Shown here in pieces: positions 52,033 to 62,707 of a stretch of 64,000 nt of DNA. Source of the DNA: an uncultured Clostridium sp. Lineage in GTDB: Bacteria > Bacillota > Clostridia > Lachnospirales > Lachnospiraceae. Each line of letters begins with the position of its first letter. Within the stretch, counting starts at the first letter, position 1. The notes under the pieces are model-generated. The model did no database searches. It was given only the letters and a program-made list of their open reading frames with translations, and was not told the DNA's origin. The DNA lies in NCBI GenBank assembly GCA_900538475.1, contig UPYT01000013.1, forward strand, positions 1 to 64,000, given 5' to 3'. The position numbers and the translations under genes are program-made.

Positions 52033-52890
52033 CTATAAATTTAGAAGTCTTGTCTGAATCTCATGAGTCATATAAAAAATCTGTTCTTCAGAAATTCCAT
52101 GATCTGCCAGATATTGTATATATTGCTCCAGTGCAGCTTCCCAGAAAGGATTTTCTACCTGTCCTCCATCTGTGCTCACCATAACATTCTTATAACCACA
52201 AGCCTGAATCGCCTCCAAATTCAAAGGAAGATTACTCTTATATTTTCCTCCTCCCATAGGCTGTGCGAAACAATGTTCCAGAATAATGTCATAATCCTGT
52301 ACAAGTCTCACCTGATCTTCTAAACTCATCCCAACCATCCACCACTCTGGATGAGTCACAACAATTTTTCTCACACCTGCATTTCTTGCGGCCTCTACAA
52401 CCCTGAAAATTTCCTCTGGAGAAAGATGTCCTGTTCCCAATACCACATCAAAATCCTTTATCAGCTGAAATATATCCTGCAGCTCAGGAACGATTTTACC
52501 GTCTCTAATAACCTCAACCGCTTTTGACAAATCCCCCTTTTGCTTTTCCAGATTATTTCTGGCTGATTGGGTTGGAAGCCAGATCACCTTAGCACCAAGC
52601 TTCAGTCCGCTTTCTACTGCTGCTGCATTCAGTCCTCCCATTTGACGATTTAAGGTGACACTTCCAAACATCGTAAAATCATTATCACCATGATGTATGA
52701 TTTCATTATGACGATTGCATAGGTAGGCGCGATCTACCGTTGTCCCCTGATGCGTTTTAATAACAATCGCCCTGGCCCCCACCCGGATTGCAGCTTCCAT
52801 TAGCTCAAAATCGTCATAAGCGCGATGGCGGATATCTGGATTTGAATGCACATGCATATCAATAACCCCTTTTAAAGAAATTTTTCCCAT
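52033..52890 (-). CDS. DUF6282 metal-dependent hydrolase-like protein
   Basis: A 285-residue TIM-barrel protein that looks like an amidohydrolase/phosphotriesterase relative. Metal-binding motifs are visible: DMHVHSNPD near residue 11, GTGHLSPEE near 150, THPEWW near 175, EHCF near 200 and STDGGQ near 235. I place it in DUF6282 by pattern; its reaction is unknown. It has no signal peptide. AAGGAGGAG precedes the ATG. With the carrier gene downstream it likely hydrolyses the imported compound (lactone, amide or ester). Confidence 0.75.
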   Translation of the reverse strand: MGKISLKGVIDMHVHSNPDIRHRAYDDFELMEAAIRVGARAIVIKTHQGTTVDRAYLCNRHNEIIHHGDNDFTMFGSVTLNRQMGGLNAAAVESGLKLGAKVIWLPTQSARNNLEKQKGDLSKAVEVIRDGKIVPELQDIFQLIKDFDVVLGTGHLSPEEIFRVVEAARNAGVRKIVVTHPEWWMVGMSLEDQVRLVQDYDIILEHCFAQPMGGGKYKSNLPLNLEAIQACGYKNVMVSTDGGQVENPFWEAALEQYIQYLADHGISEEQIFYMTHEIQTRLLNL

Positions 52891-52982
52891 TCGCTCTCCT
52901 CCTTTTTAGTGAAATTGTTGTAATTTTTATGATCTAAGCATATAATAAAAGATATATTGATGAAACCGAAAATAACTTATAT

Positions 52983-53007
52983 ACTATATCGGAAAATCCG
53001 ATATAGT
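52983..53007. promoter_or_regulatory. Perfect palindromic operator between DUF6282 and LysR genes
   Basis: ACTATATCGGA-AAA-TCCGATATAGT, 11-base arms. It contains the LysR T-N11-A pattern (T at 52989, A at 53001). It lies 40 bases before the lysR start and 93 bases from the DUF6282 start, the usual place for a LysR recognition site. Confidence 0.75.
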
Positions 53008-53046
53008 AACTTATGGTTCTATTATTACCAAAAAGAGGAAAAACCA

Positions 53047-53958
53047 ATGCAGTTAAAAGAGTTAAAATATATTGTTGCGCTGGCTGATGAGGGAAGTATC
53101 TCCAGGGCAGCAGAACGTCTTTATATGGCCCAATCCAGTTTAAGCCAGTTCCTTCTTCAATATGAAACAGAATTAGGTATTTCGTTGTTTGTAAGAACCT
53201 CAAAAGGTATCCGCCCAACTGCTGCTGGCTCTATGTTTATTGATAATGCCCGCATTATCCTTGGACATTATCGGTTAATTCAAAATAAACTGGACGACAT
53301 GGCCCAGTTAAAAAGTGGAAGTATTATTCTTGGAATCAGTTCTTTCCGCGGAAAATATATGATTCCCAAAATTTTGAAACGATTTTATGCCCTTTACCCA
53401 AATGTAAATGTAGAAATTATAGAAGCCAACAGCAAGGCGTTAGAAGAAAAACTCATTGATGGAACCATTGATCTGGCTATTATTGCGCTTCCATTGTCCC
53501 GTTTAACTCACGAAGTAGAAATATTTAAAAAAGATGAAATTCTCATTGTAGCTGACTCTGATCACCCCATTCAAAAATATGCTCATCCCAAGGACAACGG
53601 ACACGGCTTTTGGCTGGATTTAAAAGATGCAGAATCCTATGAATTTATTCTCAGTCCCTATGATACCATGCTGGGGAATATCAGCCGTCAGGAATTTAAA
53701 AAAGCCGGAATCAAATTCCGGGCTGCAAATACGAATATTACTGCTGATCTGGCTGCGGCTATGGCAAGAGCCGGCCTGGGACTGGCCTTTACTTATCAGT
53801 CCTGTATTGAGGAATACCCCCATGCCAGTTACTTTTCTATTGGCCAGAAAGGTGTGTTTTTGGAATTGGCACTTGCTCACCCTTATGCAACCTATCAATC
53901 CAATGCTGTAAAGGCAATGGAAAAAATCATTCGAGAAACCTTCCCTAAAGAAGTCTGA
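53047..53958 (+). CDS. LysR family regulator
   Basis: A 303-residue LysR-type regulator. The helix-turn-helix reads LKYIVALADEGSISRAAERL then QSSLSQFLLQYETELG, followed by the effector-binding domain. The ATG at 53047 has AGAGGAA upstream; an extension to 52957 runs through the operator. It is divergent from the DUF6282-transporter pair and very probably activates it when the transported acid is present. Confidence 0.9.
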   Translation: MQLKELKYIVALADEGSISRAAERLYMAQSSLSQFLLQYETELGISLFVRTSKGIRPTAAGSMFIDNARIILGHYRLIQNKLDDMAQLKSGSIILGISSFRGKYMIPKILKRFYALYPNVNVEIIEANSKALEEKLIDGTIDLAIIALPLSRLTHEVEIFKKDEILIVADSDHPIQKYAHPKDNGHGFWLDLKDAESYEFILSPYDTMLGNISRQEFKKAGIKFRAANTNITADLAAAMARAGLGLAFTYQSCIEEYPHASYFSIGQKGVFLELALAHPYATYQSNAVKAMEKIIRETFPKEV

Positions 53959-53989
53959 TTTTTCCACAGGAAAGGTTTCTCAAATATTC

Positions 53990-55324
53990 TTACTTTTCCA
54001 AATTCACAAATTTTGTAAATTCCGGCTGCCACAGCAGATTCACGGTTCCAATAGGGCCGTTACGCTGTTTTGCAATAATTACCTCTGCAATGTTAGGCAT
54101 ATCCGTATCCTTGTTATAGTAATCATCACGGTAAAGAAACATTACTACGTCTGCGTCCTGCTCAATAGCCCCTGACTCACGCAAATCCGACAGCATGGGC
54201 CGATGGTCTGTTCTCGTCTCACAGGCACGGCTCAGCTGGGACAGGGCCACCACAGGTGCATTCATCTCTCTGGCCAGGGCTTTTAAGGAACGGGAAATCT
54301 CCGAAATCTCCTGCTGACGGCTTTCGCTGCTTTTTCCGCCGCTTCCGGACATCAGCTGAAGATAGTCGATAATAATCATGCTGAGCCCCTGCTCAAGCTT
54401 CATTTTCCTGCATTTGGATCGCAGCTCTGTAATCGAAATACCCGGCGTATCGTCAATGACCAGCTTGGAATTTCCAATCACACCGATTCCTTCCACAATA
54501 GCATCCCAGTCTGAATCTGTCAGGTTTCCAGTTCTCAGCTTCTGAGAATCTACATTAGACTCCATAGCCAGCATACGGTTTACCAGCTGTTCCTTAGACA
54601 TCTCCAGGCTGAATATCATACAGGGCAGCCCCTTGCGCACAGCCACATGATCAACCAGATTCAGGACAAATGCTGTTTTTCCCATTGAAGGGCGAGCCGC
54701 AATCAGAACAAAATCCGAAGGCTGCATGCCTGAGGTTTTATAATCCAGATCAATAAATCCTGTAGGAATACCCGTTACCGTTCCCTGGGTTTTCGAGGCA
54801 GCTTCTATTTTTTCCAGTACATTTAAGGCCACCTGCCTGATAGGAACAAATTCGCCGGAGCTGCGGCTCTGCAGAAGATCAAATACAGATTTTTCCGTTG
54901 CTGCTAGAATCTGCTCCAAAGGCTCTTTTCCCGCATAGCAGGTATTGGCAATTTCTTCGTTTACTTTAATCAACCTCCGCAGAACTGCCTTTTCCCGAAC
55001 AATATTTGCATAGGATTTTACATTGGCTGATGTGGGAACTGTGGTAATAATATCCCGGACAAAATCAAGGCTGCTCACCTCCGGAGGAACGTCCTTCTCC
55101 TTCAGACGATCCTGAAGAGTGACCAGATCCACTGGTTTTCCCTCGTTAAACAGCTCTACCATGGTTTCAAACATAATTCCATACTGCTGCTGATAAAAAT
55201 CCCTGGCAGTTACAATCTCAGAGGCCGCAATTATCGCTTCCTTGTCCATCAGCATGGAACCAATAACAGACTGCTCTGCCTCTATACTGTGGGGAAGTAC
55301 CCGTTTCATCAAAGCTTCATCCAT
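53990..55324 (-). CDS. dnaB: Replicative DNA helicase
   Basis: A 444-residue hexameric helicase. The N-terminal domain opens with LPHSIEAEQSVIGSMLMD; the RecA-like motor has Walker A ARPSMGKTAF near residue 212, Walker B MIIIDYLQLM near 312 and the conserved LSQLSRACE. No intein interrupts it. It is the last of gdpP-rplI-dnaB, the order common in Firmicutes. It unwinds DNA ahead of the replication fork. Confidence 0.96.
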   Translation of the reverse strand: MDEALMKRVLPHSIEAEQSVIGSMLMDKEAIIAASEIVTARDFYQQQYGIMFETMVELFNEGKPVDLVTLQDRLKEKDVPPEVSSLDFVRDIITTVPTSANVKSYANIVREKAVLRRLIKVNEEIANTCYAGKEPLEQILAATEKSVFDLLQSRSSGEFVPIRQVALNVLEKIEAASKTQGTVTGIPTGFIDLDYKTSGMQPSDFVLIAARPSMGKTAFVLNLVDHVAVRKGLPCMIFSLEMSKEQLVNRMLAMESNVDSQKLRTGNLTDSDWDAIVEGIGVIGNSKLVIDDTPGISITELRSKCRKMKLEQGLSMIIIDYLQLMSGSGGKSSESRQQEISEISRSLKALAREMNAPVVALSQLSRACETRTDHRPMLSDLRESGAIEQDADVVMFLYRDDYYNKDTDMPNIAEVIIAKQRNGPIGTVNLLWQPEFTKFVNLEK

Positions 55325-55400
55325 GATTTTGCTCGTCTCCTGTCTTTTTTACTTTCCATAGAACAAAATGGCTGCCCTTTTTACTGGCAGCCATTGTCTC

Positions 55401-55847
55401 TTACGCTTCTGTCACCTTTACAGTCAGTTTTGCTGTTACATCTTTATGCAGCTTTACCGGCACCTCATGGTTTCCAAAGGTTTTAATCGGATCCGGCAGA
55501 ACCAGCTTCTTCTTATCGATATCCAGACCCAGCTGCTCTGATGCCGCAGCGGCAATTTCCTTTCCAGATACAGAGCCAAATGCTTTTCCGCCTTCGCCTG
55601 CTTTCATCTTCAGCACAACCTGACCGCTCTCAATCTTTTCTGCCAGCTCCTTCGCTGCGGCCAGCTGTTCTGCTGCAACCTTGGCAGCATTGGCTTTCTG
55701 CAGCTTTAAATCATTTAGATTCTTGGCAGTAGCCTCCACGCCCAGCTTTTTGGGCAGAATAAAGTTTCTTGCATAGCCGTCATTTACCTTTACAATCTGG
55801 CCCTTTTTTCCCAGAGCCTTTACATCCTCTAATAATACGATTTCCAT
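55401..55847 (-). CDS. rplI: 50S ribosomal protein L9
   Basis: A 148-residue ribosomal protein, full length. The N-terminal domain starts [20 protein letters not shown] and contains [11 protein letters not shown], then a long Lys/Ala-rich helix and the C-terminal domain. GGAGA precedes the ATG, whose last base position overlaps the gdpP stop region, so the two are translated in close coupling. Confidence 0.96.
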   Translation of the reverse strand: MEIVLLEDVKALGKKGQIVKVNDGYARNFILPKKLGVEATAKNLNDLKLQKANAAKVAAEQLAAAKELAEKIESGQVVLKMKAGEGGKAFGSVSGKEIAAAASEQLGLDIDKKKLVLPDPIKTFGNHEVPVKLHKDVTAKLTVKVTEA

Positions 55848-57889
55848 TATGATATATCTCCCTTCTGCAGCATTTGATCAATTACTTCTTTTACGCGGCG
55901 TTTTGCGTCTTCAATGGTTCCATCCTTCAGCTGGGCACCTGCAATCGTTCGGTGGCCGCCGCCCCCCAGCTGCTCCATCATAACCTGAACATTTACTTCG
56001 TCAATGGATCTGGCGCTGACATAAATGGTATTCTGATATTCTGTCAGAACTACAGAGGCCTTGATTCCCTTAATTTCCAACAGCTCATTAGCCGCCTGTG
56101 CACCGACAATCGTGGGACTGTGAAGCCCTTCTGCCGGACATACACCAATGGAAAAGCTGTCACGGTAAACCTCTGCCGAAGTAATGGTGTATGCTTTCGC
56201 CTTATAATCTGCCATATCGTCCCGGAACAGCTTCCTCACCCTTGTTACGTCAGCTCCGCTGCGCCGCAGATAAGCTGCCGCTTCAAATGTCCGCACCCCG
56301 GTCTGATTGGTGAAATTGTTGGTGTCAATTACAATTCCCGCATACATGGTATCTGCCTCTGCCGGCTTAATCCGGATTCCGTCTGCAATGTACTGTAGCA
56401 CCTCTGCAACCATTTCACAGGTAGAGGATGCATAGGGCTCCACGTAGGAAAGCACTGCGTTGGTAATCACCTCACTGCTCTGGCGATGGTGATCCAGAAC
56501 AACAATCGTCTTTACCATTTTTAAAAGCTCCGGTGCATCCGTAATACTGGGGCGGTTCACATCGACTACCACCAGCATGGTATTGTTATCTACCAGCTCC
56601 GCAGCCTGAGGCCCTTTCAGGAACAGATCCTCCGGATATTCCGGATTATCCAAAAAGCGATCCATCATAGGCTGTACGGATGAGGTTACCTGGTTAATTA
56701 CAATGTGGGCTTTTTTATTCAATGCCACAGCTATCCGGTAAATACCGATGGCTGCGCCAAAAGAATCAATATCGCTCATCTGGTGTCCCATAATCAGCAG
56801 GCGATCCTTCGTTTCCACCAGTTCCCGAAGTGCATGGGCCTTGACACGGGCCTTAACGCGGGTTGCCTTTTCCAGCTGCTGAGATTTTCCGCCATAATAC
56901 TGAATCCGGCTTCCATCTTTCACTACCGCCTGATCACCGCCCCGTCCCAAAGCCATATCAATGGCAGCCCGGGCAAAATCATAATTCTGGCTGTAGCTGT
57001 CTCCGCCCATACCGATTCCGATACTTAAGGTCACGGCCATCTCATTTCCAATATTAACCGCCTTTACCTCTTCCAGAATGGAGAAACGCTCCTCCTCCAG
57101 CTGTTCCATATACTTCTGCTTGATGGTAAAGAAATACTTATCCTTTTCCAGTTTCTTCACCACACCCTCAATGGAACCAATAGCCTTATTGATTTTCCGA
57201 TCAATCAAAGCCGTCAACAGAGAGCGGCGAACCTCCTCCACACTTTCCAGCGCCTCATCATAGTTATCCAGATAAATCAGTCCCGCCACCATACGCTCAT
57301 CTGTAATCTCCTGACGATAACGAAGAATCTCTGTCTCGTCAAACAGATATACAGCCAGCAGCTTCTGGCGGCTGACCAGAGCCTCAATATCCTCCTCCTC
57401 TGTTCCGCTTACAAATATGGGCTGCAGATCCAGACGGAACTTATACTCCCCAAAAGAAGTATGTACCTGCGCTGTTTCATTATCCACAGCAAGATCTGTC
57501 TTTGTTACCTCTGGAAACAGTGAAAGCAGATTTTTTCTTGTGCCTTTTTCCAGGGCAATGATTTCCTGAAAGGCCTGATTCATCCAGACAATTCTTCCAT
57601 CATCATCTGCCAGGGCATAGGGAAGCGCCATCTCTGTCAGCAGCTGCTTCTGAATCCAGGCATATTCGGCGGAAAACTCCACCAGACCGCCCAGTACCCG
57701 CTTGCGGCTGTAAACTCTCAGCCAGGCAGACATCGCAATATATGTGATAGTAAACGGCAGCATCATACATGCCGCCTGCCAGCTTACAAGAAGTACTGCC
57801 ACATTGGCAAACATCAGAAACAGCGATAGAAGCAGCGGCCAGGCCAGATACCACTTCAACTGTCCTCGTACTTTCATATTCTCTTTCAT
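55847..57889 (-). CDS. gdpP: Cyclic-di-AMP phosphodiesterase GdpP
   Basis: A 680-residue membrane protein: two membrane helices (about 12-55), a degenerate PAS region (about 75-150), a degenerate GGDEF domain (about 170-310, with [10 protein letters not shown]), and the DHH-DHHA1 phosphodiesterase. Metal-binding residues are seen in [18 protein letters not shown] and LDHHRQ, and [10 protein letters not shown] is the DHHA1 mark. It hydrolyses c-di-AMP to pApA and so tunes potassium and osmotic balance and wall stress. Promoter at 57944-57972. Confidence 0.94.
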   Translation of the reverse strand: MKENMKVRGQLKWYLAWPLLLSLFLMFANVAVLLVSWQAACMMLPFTITYIAMSAWLRVYSRKRVLGGLVEFSAEYAWIQKQLLTEMALPYALADDDGRIVWMNQAFQEIIALEKGTRKNLLSLFPEVTKTDLAVDNETAQVHTSFGEYKFRLDLQPIFVSGTEEEDIEALVSRQKLLAVYLFDETEILRYRQEITDERMVAGLIYLDNYDEALESVEEVRRSLLTALIDRKINKAIGSIEGVVKKLEKDKYFFTIKQKYMEQLEEERFSILEEVKAVNIGNEMAVTLSIGIGMGGDSYSQNYDFARAAIDMALGRGGDQAVVKDGSRIQYYGGKSQQLEKATRVKARVKAHALRELVETKDRLLIMGHQMSDIDSFGAAIGIYRIAVALNKKAHIVINQVTSSVQPMMDRFLDNPEYPEDLFLKGPQAAELVDNNTMLVVVDVNRPSITDAPELLKMVKTIVVLDHHRQSSEVITNAVLSYVEPYASSTCEMVAEVLQYIADGIRIKPAEADTMYAGIVIDTNNFTNQTGVRTFEAAAYLRRSGADVTRVRKLFRDDMADYKAKAYTITSAEVYRDSFSIGVCPAEGLHSPTIVGAQAANELLEIKGIKASVVLTEYQNTIYVSARSIDEVNVQVMMEQLGGGGHRTIAGAQLKDGTIEDAKRRVKEVIDQMLQKGDIS

Positions 57890-57943
57890 AACCGTTCTCC
57901 TTACCGAATTCCCAGTATCCTAAAAACAGCCATCTGACTTATA

Positions 57944-57972
57944 ATTATATCATAGGAAGCCCTTTTCGTCTA
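57944..57972 (-). promoter_or_regulatory. Promoter of gdpP-rplI-dnaB
   Basis: On the minus strand TAGACG (57967-57972), 17-base spacer, TATAAT (57944-57949), 55 bases before the gdpP start. Confidence 0.55.
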
Positions 57973-58049
57973 CAGCGGGAAAATGCTTGGCAGCAGGAAG
58001 AGGCGGCCACAGGGAGGATGAAAGCGCACTTTCTCAGGCAGTTCCTCCA

Positions 58050-58078
58050 TTGTTTTTTTCCTGTTTTTATTATAAAAT
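58050..58078 (+). promoter_or_regulatory. Promoter of the DUF4317 gene
   Basis: TTGTTT (58050-58055), 17-base spacer, TAAAAT (58073-58078), about 80 bases before the ATG. T-rich surroundings lower the certainty. Confidence 0.4.
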
Positions 58079-58159
58079 GAAAAAGATTGATCAGAAACAT
58101 TTTACAATTCCTATATGACAGCACTTGAAGTGACATATAAAAACAAGGAGACAGCAGCT

Positions 58160-59308
58160 ATGACAAAAAAAGAAATTTCAGAAATCAAACGTCAGTTTAC
58201 CCCCTCCAACTGTTCCATTACCCGTATCTGCGGCTGTTATGTGGACGGAGAAAAAAATAAAAAAGCCCTGTTCAAAGAAGCCTTTCTTTCCCTTCCGGAA
58301 GAAGATATGTTTAAATACTTTGAAATTCTTCGGAAAAATCTTTCCGGCACTCTGGGAAAAAATCTCATGAATCTGGAGTTTCCTCTGGAAGCAGAAAAAG
58401 AAGGAGGCCCCCACGAATTTCTTCTGAAGCTGAGAAACAGCCGGCTTCAGGACGAGGCTCTTCTGGAAGCTTTTTATGATCGGATTATAGAAACCTATGA
58501 ATATGTAGGCAATTATCTGATCCTACTGATTCACGATGCTTATGATATTCCCGGAAAAACCTCAGACGGACTGGAAATGGATGATGCCTCTGATGAAGTC
58601 TACAGCTACATTCTCTGCAGCATCTGCCCCGTTGATCTGTCAAAGCCAGGATTAAGCTACAATGAGCTGGAAAACCTTTTCCAGAATCGGGTCCGCGACT
58701 GGGTGGTGGGAAAGCCGGAGCTTGGCTTCCTTTTCCCGGCCTTCAATGACCGCTCCACGGATCTCCACGGAGCCCTGTATTACTCCAAAAATGTCAATGA
58801 CCTTCATGATTCCTTTATGGAACAGCTGTTAGGCTGCCCCCTTCCTCTGCCTGCCCAGTTTCAGAAGGAATCCTTCCAGGCAATTATTGAGGAAACCCTG
58901 GGAGATGCCTGTGACTACGAAACGGTTAAAAGCATTCACGAAAATCTTAGTGAAATGCTGGAGGAGCACAAGGATCAGCCGGAGCCTCTGATGCTGGATA
59001 AGTATCAGGTTAAGTCCCTGCTGGAGCAAAGCGGAGTCGAGGAAGAGCAGCTTTCCCACTTTGACGAAGCCTTTGATGAAACCGCAGGACCAGGTGCTTC
59101 TATTTTTGCCGGAAATGTCGTAAATACCCGGGCTCTTGAAGTAAAAACACCAGATGTAATTATAAAGGTCAACCCGGAACGGGCTGACCTGGTAGAAACC
59201 CGCGAAATCGACGGACGCCAGTGCCTTGTCATTGCCATTGACGGAGGCGTAGAGGTCAACGGGATCGTTGTAAATGAAAATAATAAGGGATCTCAACAAG
59301 AAGCATAA
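58160..59308 (+). CDS. DUF4317 family protein
   Basis: A 382-residue cytoplasmic protein recognised as DUF4317 by its start (TKKEISEIKRQFTPSNCSITRICGCYV) and the conserved FLFPAFNDRSTDLHGALYYSKN block. The family is widespread in Lachnospiraceae and without known function. The C-terminal third is acidic. The ATG at 58160 follows AAGGAG; an extension to 58115 lacks a ribosome site. The final 53 bases overlap the end of the convergent MATE gene. Confidence 0.85.
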   Translation: MTKKEISEIKRQFTPSNCSITRICGCYVDGEKNKKALFKEAFLSLPEEDMFKYFEILRKNLSGTLGKNLMNLEFPLEAEKEGGPHEFLLKLRNSRLQDEALLEAFYDRIIETYEYVGNYLILLIHDAYDIPGKTSDGLEMDDASDEVYSYILCSICPVDLSKPGLSYNELENLFQNRVRDWVVGKPELGFLFPAFNDRSTDLHGALYYSKNVNDLHDSFMEQLLGCPLPLPAQFQKESFQAIIEETLGDACDYETVKSIHENLSEMLEEHKDQPEPLMLDKYQVKSLLEQSGVEEEQLSHFDEAFDETAGPGASIFAGNVVNTRALEVKTPDVIIKVNPERADLVETREIDGRQCLVIAIDGGVEVNGIVVNENNKGSQQEA

Positions 59309-60596
59309 CGCTCCACCCAGCGGCGCAGGCAAAGGCTACTCCGCTGATTCCCATAGAAGGCGTGAGGAGCCATGTGAAAATGACCCGCAGACTGGTCTGA
59401 ATAAAGGTTCCCAGAAGGGTCATTTTCATCATGCCCATGCCCCGGTAAAAGCCCTGAAATCCATTGGTAAAGGCGGGAAAAATATAAAAAAATGCCATAA
59501 TTGCAAGATACTGACCGCCAATGACTGCAATGGCCTCTGCGCTTTCTCCGGTGACAAACAGCCTTAATACCGTATTTCGAATCAAAAGCACCACTGCACA
59601 AATTCCAATCCAGTATCCAAACTCCAGCAAAAGCCCGCGGCCAAAGCCTTTTTTCATCCGCTCCGGCTTTTGTGCTCCCCGATTCTGGGCCACAAACGTA
59701 GTAATTCCATGAGAAATGCTCTGCTCTGGAAGACATGCAAAATCATCGATCCTGGTTACTGCATTGTAGGCGGCAATCACGTCCACTCCCAGGGTATTGA
59801 CGGCCCCCTGAATCAGCACCTTTCCAACCGGCTGGCAGGACTGCTGCAGCGCTGTAACGGAACCATACTGCAGCGTCGTTTTCAGCAGCCCCCGATCCAT
59901 TACAAATTCGCCTCTCTCCAGCCGGAGCAAAGGAATCTTCTGATACACATACCAGACAGACAAGCCCGCAGATACTGCCTCTGCCGCCACTGTGGTAACA
60001 GCCGAACACACAATTCCAAAGCCCAGACCTCCGATAAAGATCAAATCCAGCACTCCATTAAGCACCGAGGAAAACATCAGAAATTTCAGCGGCGTTTTCG
60101 AATCTCCTACGCTTTTGAGCGCAGATGACAGTGCATTATAAAAATAAGTAAAGGGCGCGCCAATAAAAATAATTCTTAAATACACCGCAGTCATTTTCAT
60201 CAGTTCCTCCGGCACATGAAGCAATCTCAGAAGCGCCGGAGTAAAGATGATTCCCATCCCTGTCACAGCCAAAGAAAAATACAGGCCAAACAGGACTGCC
60301 GTAGACATTTCTCTTTTCAGCTTTTCCAGATGTTTTGCCCCAAAAAATTCACTCATCAGCACACCGGCCCCCATACAGATTCCGGAAATACCTAATATTA
60401 CAAGATTCATCACCGGGCTGGCCATTCCCTCTGCCGCCAATGCCTCTTTTCCAATAAACCGGCCTGCAATGATAGAATCTACTGCATTGTAAGTCAACTG
60501 AAACAAATTACCCAGAATCAGAGGAACAGAATAGCTGATTAACTGCCGGGTAATGGATCCCTGTGTCATATCCATTGCCACTGTCTTTTTTCCCAT
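59256..60596 (-). CDS. MATE family efflux transporter
   Basis: A 446-residue multidrug and toxin extrusion family carrier with twelve hydrophobic segments. The N-terminal pattern (SVPLILGNLFQLTYNAVDSIIAGRFIG) is typical of the DinF/MepA branch in clostridia. AGGAG lies nine bases before the ATG at 60596; another ATG two codons upstream is too close to it. The last 53 bases overlap the convergent DUF4317 gene. Substrates are unknown. Confidence 0.9.
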   Translation of the reverse strand: MGKKTVAMDMTQGSITRQLISYSVPLILGNLFQLTYNAVDSIIAGRFIGKEALAAEGMASPVMNLVILGISGICMGAGVLMSEFFGAKHLEKLKREMSTAVLFGLYFSLAVTGMGIIFTPALLRLLHVPEELMKMTAVYLRIIFIGAPFTYFYNALSSALKSVGDSKTPLKFLMFSSVLNGVLDLIFIGGLGFGIVCSAVTTVAAEAVSAGLSVWYVYQKIPLLRLERGEFVMDRGLLKTTLQYGSVTALQQSCQPVGKVLIQGAVNTLGVDVIAAYNAVTRIDDFACLPEQSISHGITTFVAQNRGAQKPERMKKGFGRGLLLEFGYWIGICAVVLLIRNTVLRLFVTGESAEAIAVIGGQYLAIMAFFYIFPAFTNGFQGFYRGMGMMKMTLLGTFIQTSLRVIFTWLLTPSMGISGVAFACAAGWSVMLLVEIPYYFHLQRSR

Positions 60597-60805
60597 TATC
60601 ATTCACTCCTGACCGTTCTCTTTTTCTCAAAACCCTGTCTGCTGTGCCTGCCTAACCAGCTTTTGAACGAACTCTTTTCATTATACTGCCGCCGCAGAAA
60701 AAGACAATAAAAATCCGGTTATACTTCTGTATTTTTCTCCAGGGATTTACATTTACATAAAAATCCGATATACTGAAAATCACTTAGAACGAAGGAGGCC
60801 TTTTC

Positions 60806-61072
60806 ATGTTTCGTATGTGGGGAAAAATCTGGAAAAACAGCCGTATGCTTCAGGATACTGTCATCTGCATGACAGATTATCGGATGTCCCGCACACAGAT
60901 GGTCTTCCAGTCTCTGGATGATATCTGCTGTCAGTTTGATTTGAGCAAACCCATCTGGCTGGATTCCAATATTACAGACTTCAAACGCCACGATAAAACA
61001 CGGTTCAGCCAGGATAATTTTATTGAAGAAATTGAATTTGATTATCTGGAAATTCAGGTACTTGAGGAGTAG
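60806..61072 (+). CDS. Small conserved-looking protein of unknown function
   Basis: Not recognised as a named family. The 88-residue product has a basic start (FRMWGKIWKNSRML), a Cys-containing centre (DTVICMTDYRMSRTQMVFQSL, DDICCQFDL) and an acidic end. No membrane helix. AGGAGG lies eight bases before the ATG, which supports that it is real. A terminator follows at 61135-61175. Similar short cytoplasmic proteins occur in Lachnospiraceae; function unknown. Confidence 0.7.
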   Translation: MFRMWGKIWKNSRMLQDTVICMTDYRMSRTQMVFQSLDDICCQFDLSKPIWLDSNITDFKRHDKTRFSQDNFIEEIEFDYLEIQVLEE

Positions 61073-61134
61073 AAATGCCGAAAAACGCCTTTCTGAAACG
61101 GTCATTTTGGAAAACTCTTCACAGGTCAAATTGC

Positions 61135-61182
61135 AGAGAGCAGATACCGCCCCCAATGGGCAGCACCTGCTCTCTTTCTCTT
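61135..61182 (+). terminator. Rho-independent terminator after the 88-residue protein gene
   Basis: AGAGAGCAG pairs with CTGCTCTCT across a 23-base loop with its own GCCC/GGGC hairpin, followed by TTCTCTTTT. Confidence 0.7.
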
Positions 61183-61247
61183 TTATTGTATTCTGTTTAT
61201 GGTCATTTTTTAACTGCCGCTGTTTTTACAAAGGCTTCTGCTTTCAA

Positions 61248-62597
61248 TTACAGTCTGGCCAGCAGTTTTTCTCTCTCATCCTCATATCCCGGCTTGCCAA
61301 GCAGCGCGAACATATTACGCTTGTAGCTTTCTACTCCAGGCTGGTTAAACGGATTCACACCCAGAATATATCCGCTGACACCGCAGGCAAACTCAAAGAA
61401 ATAGAACAGCTCGCCCAGATAGAATTCATTCTGTTCCGGAATGCGAACCATCAGGTTCGGAACGTTGCCGTCTGTATGAGCAAGGATCGTTCCGTTCATA
61501 GCACTCTTATTTACAAAGTCAACGCTCTTTCCTGCCAGATAGTTCATACCGTCTGTATCAACATCTTCTTTATTCAGCAGAATCTCTGCCGGAGACTCTT
61601 CTACACTCATAACAGTCTCGAACATAATTCTTGCGCCGTCCTGAATAAACTGTCCCATAGAGTGCAGATCTGTGGTCAGATCTACTGCTGCCGGGAAAAT
61701 ACCCTTCTGATCCTTGCCTTCACTTTCTCCGAACAGCTGCTTCCACCACTCAGATACATAATGCAGGCTGGGCTCATAGTTGGCTACGATCTCTACGTTT
61801 TTACCTTTTCTCAGAAGAATATTGCGGATTGCGGCATACAGCAGAGCGCCGTTAGACTCATATGGATCTTCCAGTGCTTTCTTTCTTCCGGAAGCAGCGC
61901 CCTCCATCAGCTTGTCAATGTCCAGACCTGCTGCTGCGATGGGAAGAAGACCTACTGCTGTCAGCACGGAGAAACGACCGCCTACATCATCCGGAACTAC
62001 AAAGGACTCATAGCCTTCTTCGTTAGCCAGGTTCTTCAGGGCTCCTCTTGCCTTGTCTGTGGTTGCGTAAATACGCTTGTTTGCTTCTTCGCGGCCATAT
62101 TTTTCAATCAGCATTTCCTTAAATACACGGAATGCGATAGCCGGCTCTGTGGTTGTTCCGGATTTGGAAATAATATTGATAGAGAAATCTTTTCCCTCCA
62201 GTACGTCCTTTAAATCATGGATATACTTGCTGCTGATGCTGTTTCCTACAAAATAGATCTCAGGAACCTTTCTCTTGCTCTTATCCAAAACATTGTGGAA
62301 GCTGTGGCTTAAAAATTCAATCGCTGCACGGGCGCCCAGATAGGAACCGCCGATTCCTACAACCAGAAGTACGTCTGAATCGCTCTGAATCTTCTTTGCT
62401 GCTGCTTTGATTCGTTCAAACTCTTCCTTATCGTAATCTACCGGAAGATCAATCCAGCCGACAAAATCATTTCCAGCTCCTGACTTACTGATCAGAGTCT
62501 CTTTTGCCCCCATAACAGTACTCTTAAAATTTGCCAATTCCTCTGCAGATACAAAATCAGCAACCTTGGAATAATCAAATGTTACAGTCTTGCCCAT
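61248..62597 (-). CDS. pgi: Glucose-6-phosphate isomerase
   Basis: A 449-residue glycolytic isomerase interconverting glucose 6-phosphate and fructose 6-phosphate. Seen: [13 protein letters not shown] near residue 77, the SIS-type [11 protein letters not shown] near 145 with the phosphate-binding Ser/Thr, [11 protein letters not shown] and the late [14 protein letters not shown]. Length fits the Firmicute form. The ATG at 62597 has AAGGAGA upstream. It is single, with a TATAAT at 62672-62677 on its strand. A long open frame on the opposite strand is an antisense artefact. Confidence 0.95.
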   Translation of the reverse strand: MGKTVTFDYSKVADFVSAEELANFKSTVMGAKETLISKSGAGNDFVGWIDLPVDYDKEEFERIKAAAKKIQSDSDVLLVVGIGGSYLGARAAIEFLSHSFHNVLDKSKRKVPEIYFVGNSISSKYIHDLKDVLEGKDFSINIISKSGTTTEPAIAFRVFKEMLIEKYGREEANKRIYATTDKARGALKNLANEEGYESFVVPDDVGGRFSVLTAVGLLPIAAAGLDIDKLMEGAASGRKKALEDPYESNGALLYAAIRNILLRKGKNVEIVANYEPSLHYVSEWWKQLFGESEGKDQKGIFPAAVDLTTDLHSMGQFIQDGARIMFETVMSVEESPAEILLNKEDVDTDGMNYLAGKSVDFVNKSAMNGTILAHTDGNVPNLMVRIPEQNEFYLGELFYFFEFACGVSGYILGVNPFNQPGVESYKRNMFALLGKPGYEDEREKLLARL

Positions 62598-62707
62598 AAT
62601 TTTCTCTCCTTTTCTTCTGTTCCCCGGTCCAATTCCCACAATGCCTCTTTCCGAGAACCATTATTGAATTAATTATACCATATTCTCCACAAAAATGCGA
62701 CACAATT

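Noticed and set aside
61023..62213. Long open frame (396 codons) on the plus strand
   Set aside because: It lies antisense to pgi, has no ribosome binding site and a Cys/Phe-rich composition typical of reverse-strand shadows.
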